The position numbers were made by a program, and so were the translations under genes. 64,000 nucleotides of DNA, from the NCBI GenBank assembly GCA_933228895.1, contig OW121850.1, forward strand, positions 34,915,773 through 34,979,772, written 5' to 3'. Under the pieces are notes generated by a model. It made no database searches, was not told the origin of the DNA, and was given only the letters and a program-made list of their open reading frames with translations. Source of the DNA: Platycnemis pennipes. Its lineage: Eukaryota > Arthropoda > Insecta > Odonata > Platycnemididae. Below, piece by piece: positions 53,888 to 64,000 of this stretch (positions within the stretch are counted from its first letter, which is position 1; each line of letters begins with the position of its first letter).

Positions 53888-56800
53888 GATTCATTAAATT
53901 ATAAATTAGTGTTACCGAAAGCAAAGCGTGAATTTAAAATGTTACTAAATACTGCAAACTTGAATCAAACATACTTTAGAATAACCCTTCCGGAATGGAA
54001 ATCACACTATTTTCAGGCCGTGTGTGGCTTGTAACTTGGGTTATACCTATTGTATTATTAGTAGCTCGCCCTGAGAAATTATGAAATTGCTAAGCTGGTG
54101 TCATTTTATTGTTTACACTGTATCCCAGGACTACCATACACGTAGACACTAATGGCTGCTGGAAAATGATTTATCAAACTCACTGAATTCATCTCTCCGT
54201 TGATCAATTTCTGCTTTGAGGTAGAGTTCACTTTGTCCAAGCCGAAGAGGGGGCAGGTTTTTTGCGCGTTGGACATGATGGCCTAGCTGCTAGTCTCCTG
54301 TAATTTCAGGCACGAAAAACATCAAGCTGCGAGAATTTCATATGAGAGTATTGAAAGAGTTAACATTCTTCGTCATTTGGGTATAACGCAGTGCTCCTCG
54401 GTAATGTTAACACCTCATAAGTGACCTCTCTGGCACAATTTCAAAATTCAGTGGTATTTCAGTTCGGATACCCGTTGTCAAGGATTAGCGTGGTTTAGGT
54501 GAAGTGATGACTTACAGTCACCCTTTAGGGACTGGCGAGTTTTCGAGCCTTAGTTTTTTTTTGGTCTCGAGCCCACGCCATCGTCATATATTGGAATACA
54601 AGGGAAAAAGAAACGATTTCCGAGGGGTGCAAGCGCGAAAACCCTCGTCTCCGAAAGTTCAACCCCCCGTGTCTCCTCACTACCTTTCCGTCGCCGCCGC
54701 CCCTTCCGCCGCCTGTTACTCTCCTCACGCACCCCATCCACTCCCACTTTCTCCACCGACGGTCTGCGTCGCTTGGATGATTCACCAAGTGGGGCTGAGC
54801 GGGTTTTTGGCGGTTAGGGGCGTCACAGGGGGGACCCTCATCATCGGGATGTAGGGTGGGCAATACCAAATGACCCTTCCTCGCCCTTTCACCTTTCCCT
54901 GCACCCTCTCTTGCTTCAAAGGCTGAGCAGGGAAGCTGTAGCATGATATACATCGAATGATCGATGTATTATTTTCCCGCTCGAGTGATCAGTCGATGGG
55001 TCACGAAAATAACATAGGCGACCGATTTATCGGAAAAAATACTTCTAATTTTAGCGGATGCCTTCCCTACATTAAAAAATAATCGTTAGAAGATTTTTTA
55101 TCCGAATGAAATGTAAAGGCAAGAGTTGAAAATAAGATGGTTCCTAGCCCAACTTATAAGCGTGTTCTCTAAGAACAGTAGCACATTCCATGAAGGCGGT
55201 GAGTCTTAATGCTGGGAAATTGTGAAAAAACGTTTGATACGTTGATTTGTTCTTGGGTCTTTGGACCGTAAAATTGAAAAATTGAGAAAATAATCATTTT
55301 CCATCTAAAATATCGAGAGGCTTCTTCTATTCCAATGTCTTGAGCTTAAGGGAGAAAAGAAAGAATTCACATTTATCAGTTTAAGCCTGTATTTCCCCTG
55401 TTGCAGAGGGATAACAATCTCCATTGATCATGAGAGCCAATTAAATCCGTAGCGGTATAAGTAAATTCGGATTCTCACCTCATTGTCAATACGCTATTTT
55501 TACTTTCTCTGAGTACTTAGACGGAGTGGGCTCCCATTTTTTTTCTGTTATCTCGGTTGTATTTTCTTTCCTCTCAATTTTGTTCAAAAGTAGCGCATTT
55601 GTTGAACCTTACTTATTTAACTATTACTTCTTGTTTTTTTAGTGGATCTTTAACAAGCTCCGCACATTCTAAATGAGACCAACGTTTTTCTCACATTCAG
55701 ATTGGAACTCATTCATTGTATCCTCTTTTTAATATTTTATCCGAGAATACTTTCTATATTTTTCGGTAGTGTCGCAAAAACATCGATTAGCACGATATTT
55801 CGATGTCGATGCCACTTTCCCTGTTTGGGCAGTGGGAGGGGGAAAGGCAGCGGTTCCGCAGCGAACCCTGGCAGGGAGGGGTGTGGCGGAGACGGTCGTG
55901 GCGGAGAAAGAAAGGATAGGGGCGCCAGCGCGACTCGGTTCCCGGCCCCGCCCTTCCTCCTCCAGCCGACCTCCCCCTACCCGGCTTCTCCCGCCGCCAC
56001 GCCCCCTCCACCTCGTCTCCTCGCCCTCCCAGACGCATCTATTGATCCGGAGGCCGGATATGTGGTGTGGGAGCCTAGGCAACACGACGGGGAGGTCGTC
56101 TGAGGTAGAGGGATTCCGGTGGGGTAGTCGGGGGGAGGTGGGGGGGGGGGGTTGGTTTTGGGTTGGGGGGAGAAGTCCGATCGGGCTGGGCAGGTGGCGC
56201 GGGGGGGTGCGAGGAAGGTGGTTTGTCGAGGGGGTTGGTGGCGACGCACGCCTTGCGAACGCTTTTCTCTTTTTAAAGGGACAATGCGAAGGGAGAGTGG
56301 GGTTGGATTAAAGGGAGGGCCGTCCTCGGTAGTAAGGGTTGAATATTCGAACTTTTAGCGAGTGATGCCTGTTTTATTCTGATCCGCGTGTTTTCAGTTC
56401 TTCCCTCCGAGGGCATTGCACAATCGTCTCCGTAGACGGGTGGCCAAAATAAAGTCAATCGATATTTCTGATCGATATTAATTTAGTTGATTTCGCGCGA
56501 GCGCTTCCCCCTTTGGGCGAAATCTCATGGCCCACCATTGAGAGTGATTGAGGAAAGTAACAGAACGCTCCCTTTCCCATTGACGAAGCCGTTCCGTATG
56601 AGGAATGGGAAGCGTTTGTGTTTATCCGTTGCCATAGTTTCCTTTGACGAGTCTAAAGCCCAGGTTGTTTACGGCTGCGGCTTGTGTGAATCACCGACAA
56701 TCGCACCATGGCCTCCATAGGAATGAGCAGTGGGAGGCGCCGGCACGTCTGGTGGTATCCTATGCATTACAGATGGAGCTTTTTGGGGTTGGTAAGAAAA

Positions 56801-59800
56801 TGAAGACGGCCACTGCGTCTGTAACATTGAAATATGACAAAACTAGATTAAACCGTATTTTTATCATTTTATTCAAATTAACATTGACAGCGACATCGAC
56901 TTTTAGCTTAGACGATACCAATTATAAAAAAATATTTTTATTAAGCTGATATGCACCCAGTACATTTTTCTGCAAAGGGAGACTTGGCTCGTATAGAACA
57001 TAACAAGTAAGATATTATTGTAGAGTAAAGAATACTAGTATGCAATAGTATTATATTATTATTGTGCATGGAATGGTATTTTTTTACTGTGATATTATGA
57101 ATTTAGGGCTTATGTAAGGTTTTTTGTGTATTAAATTATGTGCGGAGTCCTTTAATATCAATTTTATCCTAACCTGGAGAACTTCTATCTCGTTTTTTTA
57201 ATGGCAGCTGTAGACGACGAAGAAAGCATAAGGACAAGCGTGAGCGAAGGTGGACGCAGTTGAAGGTGTCGGCATTTACACGTCAAAGTTTAGGATCGGT
57301 GACGCGGTGATAGATTTTCACAATATGATGCAGTCAGTAATCTTCTTTCTCTATTTTGTCCGTACTAGTCCACAATAATCTTATTGTAAAATCTTCATCA
57401 GCAAAAGAGAGCAACGCGGCATTTTTTAAGCTGGTGATTTTATTTAGTCGAACAGGTTTAATCCTCCCGTCGAAAACGAACTTTTAAGCATTAAAATACT
57501 GTCACCATCGTCGTTCATCGTCACCACAAGCAAATCTTCACGTTTATTTTGCAGATAAAATGGGGAAGGGAGGGCTCCTTCAAATTACTTTCCATCTTGG
57601 CGCCTGTGTGCATAGACTCCTGTAACTAGTTATCTTTTGTCTTTGTCTTCAGATACTCAGAGATTTCGTACTGACTGAGTGTGAAAAAGGAACGACTTGC
57701 ATTCGTCGGCGGTAATCCATTTCACTCCGTCTTGGCTGCGTCTTCGGGAGTGTCGGCGAGTACCGCTTCCCGACGACCGAGACGTCGAGGTCAAAAAAAA
57801 GAGAATGCATTCCTTTTCCTTCCCTACCCACCGATATATAAATAACGGAGGAAGTCTCGCCGTCGTCTCCGCCGGCTTGGCTGTGAAAAAGCCAGAACCG
57901 CGTCCCTCTTCCTTAAATGACATCGCTCGTTTTTCCCGTTCGGGAGAGACGCAAACCTTAAAAACTTGGGAGTGCACGTGAGCAGCCACGCGGTGGACTC
58001 CTCCGACGCGAGAGCTCTTAATATCCGGCGGAGAGCTTCCTCGTCGCAAGTACACGCCAACCCAACTCCTTATACATATTTATGCGGGTATATATGTATG
58101 TTTTTTTCTTTTAATTTTTTTGCGCCCCTCGTCCTATCTTCACGGGGAGGCTGTGCGGGAACTCCGCAGGCGGGAAAAGAGAAAGCCGCGTCCGCGACTG
58201 AGGCGACAGGGACAGGGCGGAAAAAATTGCGGATAAATATAATGGTCGAGTGAGCCTCCCCTGTGGAATTGCAGGTAAAAAATGCAGGAGAGGATTTCCT
58301 TCTGCTTGGGCTGTCCTTGTGAGCCGGCTCGTAGGAGCGGAAAGCGCGAAAAACGTTCGTGCTTGAAATGAGGCCCTAAGTAAGATAGGAGAGGGTTGTC
58401 TTATCTCATTCCATGCCTCTCCCGTGCACAATCTCCCTCCTTTCTGTCTCTCTCTCTCTCTTACTGTCTCTCTCCCATTCTCACCGGTGGCGATTAAATA
58501 TGTCAGATGCCCTCATCTGGAAAACCGCGCTATTTAAAGCAGGTTGCGTTCAGCTACCTGCTCTTCATGCAGGCGAGGCGAACTTTGGACACCTTTCTCC
58601 AGCACTGATTCTTGATGTGCGTACGTTTAGTAACCGACATTGTTGGCTTAGTATGTTTTGACCGTTAGTGCAAGATATCAAGTAATGAAAGGGGGTTATC
58701 AAATCTGTACATTAATTTAAAATTTGCCGACTTTCATTTGCAATCATCTCAATGTCAATTAAGTAGGTAATTTTGTTCCCTTGTCATAAGTAGGTAATTT
58801 TGTTACCTTGTCATTCCAAGTTCTTAATTTTATTTGTGTGATAAATTGTTGTGAATGATTTTGCTGAATTAAAACTGAGGCAGGAGGTCACAAATACGGA
58901 CCTATGGAGAATAATGCCGTATGTGCACAAAAAAGAGGATTTTTAAAATTCGTGCCTGCCGTCAACATGGTAGACCCTCCATTACTCAGGCCACATCACC
59001 ATTTTGGGCATGTAGATAATTAAGGCCAGATAGAAATTCGAGAGAAAAGGAGGGTGTGTGCGAGGCAAACTAACGCCTTTAGAAGACAACCGTTCATGGG
59101 CGTGTCTCATTTCTAAATTTTGAGAGGGGATAGTGGCTACTTCATAGATAATTCTGGTGCTGCATGCCACCTACTCAATAGAACTTCCACTCGATTGGAG
59201 CATATTCAGTTAAAAGTTTGTTTTCCGACACTTTTATGAAGCTGACGTCTCTGTAAATTGGATATAGTCCAAAAAGAGGAGAACCTTCAAATATGTGTTA
59301 ATTTGAAGAATCAAGGACCTGTTTCCGAGGGAGGAATCACGACGGATGTACAATTGTGTGTGTACCTCGTGTCCCTTACGTCTATTCCCTCGGATGCATT
59401 TGTTCACAAATTAGAATAAAAACTAACAGATTTTTAGCTGCCTAGCTATCTGTACGGTGGGTGGTGTATATTTCCTGAAGTATTCCATACTTATCCGACG
59501 CCCTGATTTGAACTAGGATACTTTCAAGTTGTTCCATCAGCTTTTGAAATGAAACCAAAATGCTTGTGCAACAAGAGTATTGCCTCACCTGACCGATTTG
59601 AACCTTCTCTGTAGATTGGCGTTTGAATTCTATTGAAGGTTGCAAGTCATACTTTTTTTTATGTTAAGTAAATTATGGTGCATTTTTTATAATACTAACG
59701 TGGAGTCTTTGAATATAACCTGCTTTTGATTGAATAAGAAGGTATCATCGCAATTTGTCCGTCTATCAGTTATTGCTTTCTCGGGTTATTTATATTGTTG

Positions 59801-60460
59801 TGGAAGTGAACGTGTTAAATAAAACGAAAAATATATTTTTTAAATACTGGTATCTCATTGACTGCATTTGGCCAAAACTAGAGCAAAAGAAATGAACAGA
59901 ACGAGAGGCATACGTAAAATATCCAAGACCATTACTTCCTCAAAGTGAAGTCTCAGCGGTTTTATGTAAGGAATTATTTCGTTGGAGAATAATTTTTTTA
60001 CTTACCATTTTTTGAAAATTATCCATAGAAATGTATATGAAAAAGATGGAAAAGGTTCGAATAGTACTTCCATACTCGTAAAAAAATCAGTCATTGACGT
60101 TTAGAGGGATTTCCTTTTTGTGAAAGGAAGGAGATTGAGTGGCCAATTATCTTTTGACTGTAGGAATATCACAACGCGCGCTTCACGTTTTCTCTTTTAC
60201 TGTCTATCCTTGTATTCTACTCATTCAATTGCCATTCCAACAATGAAGAGATATTTTGACTAGTACTTTATCTAATATAAAATAATAAAAAGAAACAAAT
60301 TTTGAATTTCCATCTCGCTTATGATTTCAATCGAACAACTTCTTGCTGTAAATTTATTCGCTTTTGTTGCTCATACATCAAGTTCTAATTAACATTTGAA
60401 CAATTACTTCTCTGTAGAATAAACATAGCATTAAATGCAAATATCAGCTGATTTGTTTCT
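53888..60460. other. No recognisable gene; several GC-rich blocks
   Basis: No LINE tail is visible across this stretch. GC-rich blocks at about 54500-54900, 55800-56330 and 57690-58250 hold long overlapping frames on both strands (up to 180 codons) with low-information glycine/proline/arginine composition. 56139-56180 has long G runs. These could mark promoters or first exons of a host gene, but I can show no exon, start or splice signal. A TC-rich run lies at 58438-58475. Confidence 0.4.
58761..58814. repeat. 27 bp tandem duplication
   Basis: AAGTAGGTAATTTTGTTCCC + TTGTCAT at 58761-58787 is repeated at 58788-58814 with a single difference (C to A). Confidence 0.9.
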
Positions 60461-60895
60461 CATCATCATTGGTCAACAACCTAGGATTGGTTTGACGCAG
60501 CTTTCCATTCAATTCTTCTATCGGACAACCTTTTCATTGTTACGTAATTCTTCTCCTTTACATCCCTCACTACCTGTTCCATGTACATCATACGAGGCCT
60601 GCCTTTTCTAATCTTCCCTTTCACTTTTCCGTCAACTGATAGTAGTGACGAAAGTTTTCATCAGCCCATCGTGTCTCAAGATATGGCCGATTAAGTTGTC
60701 CCTTCTTCTTTTTAGAGTTGTCAGCAGACTTCTCTTTTCTCCCACTCTTCTTAGGACTTCCTTGTTACTCGGTCGATCCACTTAATCTTCAGCATTCTTC
60801 TGTAGCACCACATTTTGAATGCTTCTGCCCTTTTCTAACCACTGCTGTCATCGTCCATGCCTACTACCGTAAAGAAACATGCTCCAGATTTGTTT
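60461..60895 (-). pseudogene. RTE-like LINE RT C-terminal remnant
   Basis: Begins with CATCATCATTGGTCAACAAC, then GGATTGGTTTGACGCAGC. The minus strand carries broken segments matching SLL.TLKRRRDNLIGHILRH and the FKMWCYRRMLKIKWIDR region. Same orientation and same 3' end as the copies at 11905 and 24325. Frameshifts remove any open frame. Confidence 0.7.
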
Positions 60896-63800
60896 CAATT
60901 ATATTTAATTAAAATAGTGTACTAAAATGTGCTGAAAGAGTTCTTTTCTGTATGCCAAGTTCTTTTCTATACTATTTCTAATCGTGTTCATATAAAAACG
61001 TATTCTGGACTAAATTTTGTTTAATTTTCTTCATTCGTTGCAGTGTAATATGTAATTACCTATGCGTTTGAATTCTGTTTTAATGAATGATGGGTGGGGA
61101 TAAGTGTAAAATTTCTTGTAAAAGAGGAGATTAAAATATTTTCATAATTGCTGCACGATATGATAGAGGATGTAATAGTGTCTGTCTTCGTAACCCTCAG
61201 ATTATTCTCAGCACTTGTAATCATTGGAGTGAATATAAAAAAAATATAATAAATTTTGTCTCAAATTTAATGATCAACCCCTTCTTTGGCCTTGGATTTA
61301 TGCCTTTATTTTTAGCCAAGCTTTGTCAACTTTTTTCTTCAAGATAATTACTTTATCTTGGAAGCAAAATCTACCCCCTGCAATCCTGATGTATTTATGA
61401 ACGGGAGCATTTCTCTAATCGATGATATCCTTCGTCCTCAAAATACTTTTTTAACTGCCTCTCCCTCGGGAAGTGGAGGGGCTTGCTTCTCTTGAGCCGT
61501 CCTCATTAGCGAACGGAACGGAAAGGGGATCGGCTCCCATTAGCGGCAGGGACGAGACTTATTGCTTTATTTTTCGTGCGCTCGGAGTCTTCGTGCCGCT
61601 GGGAGGACTTCCGATCGTCGATGAGTTCACATCTCCCCCGCAGCACTCCCCCGCCTCATCATCCGGCAGACCGTTCCTCCCAGTCTCCCGCCAGCAGTTC
61701 ACGTGCCATTAGTTGTGCATAGGCAGCCCTTCCCACCCACCTGCAATTTGATGCCCTACTCCACCCCCGGCTTATATCCTCCACCCCCTCTGCGGCACAG
61801 CCATGCATCACTCCCAAAACATCGATCCAAGGGAGGAGCCACACCCTGCAAGAGACCCCTCACCCGTCGCGCCGCGCCCACCCGCTCCCGGAGATGCTCG
61901 CCTCTCTCCCCCTTATCCCCTCCCCCTTCCTACGAAGCGCGGCGGCGGCAGCAGCGGCGCCCGACCCTGCAGCGGACTCGCGCTCGCTCCACCCCGCTCA
62001 CCCACAGAAACCCATGTCGCCCTCCCTCCCCACCCGTCTGCATTGACTCGGTCGCCGTGAGAGCGCTGTAATCAAATAATCATTTTCCTCCACCTCCCCC
62101 TTCCCCTCACACAACGTTTCCCCGCCAATCAATTTATTGCTTTCGTTTGATGAGTGTCAGAGATCCATCGCCGAAGGGATGGAATTAAAATATCGACATT
62201 GTTTTCTCCCGAATAATAGCAGTATCAACGGTGCTGTTGGCTTCGTTCGGCTACTGCATTATTCGTTAAGGATCTGCAACTGTTCCCGCACAGTATACAT
62301 CCCGTGAACATATGATAATAATCCCCAGGTTGTATGATAGTTAGCAAATCGTATTGAGTGTACTTCCGCTTGTTTCATTATCTTTACTTCCGTGGAATTT
62401 TTTTTTAATTAAGACATGCATTGATGTATATTCAGTTGATACTTTCCAAGTCACCCAAAATTGTCAGTTGATTTGATTTTCCCAAAAATGCGGGTCATGT
62501 AAAAAAGAATTACTATAGAGGGATATGATTCTGAGACTAGCAGTCGTATTCATTTGAGAGAGTAGGTAATTCTGGTAAGAAATGAGAGGAATACTATTCC
62601 GAATTCCCGTCCACGGTTTTCAAAATGAATCTGTCAGAGATATTGGAAAGCCATTGAAATGACGAACGTATTCCCTTCGGATTATCCTTACTCGGCAGTT
62701 TGAGGAGTTACGAGGTGTTGTAGACGAAAAGGGGATGATTACCAAACTTCCCCAAAATTTGCTGCATTGTGATGAGATCTAGTTCCTCTTGTTTTCCTTG
62801 CGGTAACCGTCACTGTTACCCTCCAGCGACTTCTGCTGCAGTGAGCCTCTTCCAAATCCCATTAAGTCGCCAATGCTGCCGATTTCTACCTCCAATACCT
62901 CATTGTTTCTTCATCCTGTCGCTGCCTGTTTCCACATCGATAACTCCTCGTAACAAGATGCTCTGACAACTTAGAAAAAAGAATTCTTCGAAGGAGAAGG
63001 CTCAACTCTTGTTCGAAATTGTTATCCTGGTAACACCTTCGTTGTCAGCGTATCCCACAGTCTGTCTTTTGTCGGAGGTCTTCGAGCGAGTCCCACCTTC
63101 GGCAAGCGTGAAGTGCTTCAGTTTTTTTTTTGTTTAAAAATCTGGAAATGAAAGTAACTGAAAGTATGTTCCAGATTGTCATTGTTTGTAACTATGTCTG
63201 CGTTTTTATTAGCGAATCATTATGCATTTTATTTAGTTATTTATAGTTTTTATCACGATTGAAAAATTTATAAGAAGTCTGTGGACTTGTTACATGTTTT
63301 CCTTCTTGGTTGGGTAAAAATGGAGAGGTGATTTGTCTTTTTGGAACTATTTCCACTAGGTCCGTTTCTTGTCGTAGAACAAAATTATCTGGATGAGTGA
63401 ATTTAGAAAAAATAGTCATAAAATATTTCAACCAATAGAAATATAAATTTCTTACTCCGGTGTTATTAAATGGTATTTCTTGTCCTTTAAAAAACTTTTT
63501 TGGTCCTTTTTTGTAGCAAGTGATATTAAGCTATGTTTTGTACACATTCAAACAACATTTCTCGAAGGGCGCATTGAATCGCTAGAGATTCTTCGCGATT
63601 AGTTTATTAACAACTTTCTGTGGTTTGATTTTTTGTAGCATTTGCAAAATATAATTTATTCATTCTGTGACCGAAATAATAGCTTTGGAGGTCTTCGTTT
63701 TCCGCCCTTCATTACAATTTGATAATTATTGGGTTAGACTTCTAGGGTGTCATTTGTAGGATCAGTGAGAGGGTCAAGGGAATATATTGCTATTTAAATA

Positions 63801-64000
63801 ATTTGAAGATTATCAACTTAGGTGCTTCCTAGAAGTGTCACAGGAGAGGATTATTGGAAGAGTCAATTTCTCTAGGATTAGCAAGGTTAATTGAAAGATC
63901 TAGACACCTACAAGACTCATGGCAACGCTGTTGAAGTCTGGCTTCTCTCTATGTGTCCCGCTCTGTCGACATTTCTCTTTCCTTTGCCTCCCACTCCTCT
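60896..64000. other. No recognisable gene; GC-rich block 61,450-62,060
   Basis: Mostly AT-rich unique sequence. The GC-rich block has overlapping proline/arginine/serine-rich frames (61703-62071 and 61803-62060 plus, 61659-61844 minus) without a recognised domain. It might be a CpG-rich promoter or 5' exon. Confidence 0.4.

Noticed and set aside
55702..56311. Frames of 118-180 codons in GC-rich DNA as host genes
   Set aside because: They overlap on both strands, have low-complexity composition and match no family. Long chance frames are expected in GC-rich sequence.

Overview
This is eukaryotic, almost certainly arthropod, repeat-dense DNA. I see no bacterial-style gene layout and recognise no host gene. 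The recognisable coding sequence is nearly all from non-LTR retrotransposons of the CR1/L2 (Jockey-superfamily) type: an AP-type endonuclease, a reverse transcriptase with an FADD active site, and a C-terminal region ending near FFPRTIRD. Their 3' ends carry a short hairpin and a (TAGATG)n tail instead of poly(A). RTE-like LINE remnants, tRNA-derived SINEs, one TIR element and three fold-back elements complete the repeat set. The sequence alone does not name the species.

Family labels A to E are mine. Family A has the best copies: a 3.3 kb minus copy (7036-10327) and a 3.8 kb plus copy (47156-50965). Families B and C are older relatives seen mostly as RT C-terminal pieces. Family D is known here only from two short 3' tails. 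Family E is one very diverged remnant. Dozens of further tail-only pieces are scattered through the window.

Layout: 1-7 kb is A and B fragments with a nested D tail. 6.2-10.4 kb is a plus A copy split by the long minus A copy. 10.5-15 kb is mostly unique, with a SINE and an RTE remnant. 15.1-19.2 kb holds a tail, a SINE, an A copy and a C copy. 19.2-24 kb is mostly unique, with a 569 bp TIR element. 23.7-36 kb is a mosaic of B, C and RTE pieces with two tail-only micro-insertions. 36.5-45 kb holds more A copies, including a second reciprocal nest. 46.0-51.5 kb is a three-layer nest whose innermost element has a single frame joining an SGNH-hydrolase-like domain to endonuclease and RT. 51.5-64 kb is largely unique, with several GC-rich blocks, a minisatellite, a fold-back and one RTE remnant.

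The strongest observations are: nests with readable 5-6 bp target-site duplications; the fused SGNH-endonuclease-RT frame; disabling lesions shared between copies at one codon; 46 and 68 bp insertions consisting of little more than the 3' hairpin tail; and three fold-backs whose arms carry hammerhead-ribozyme-like cores.
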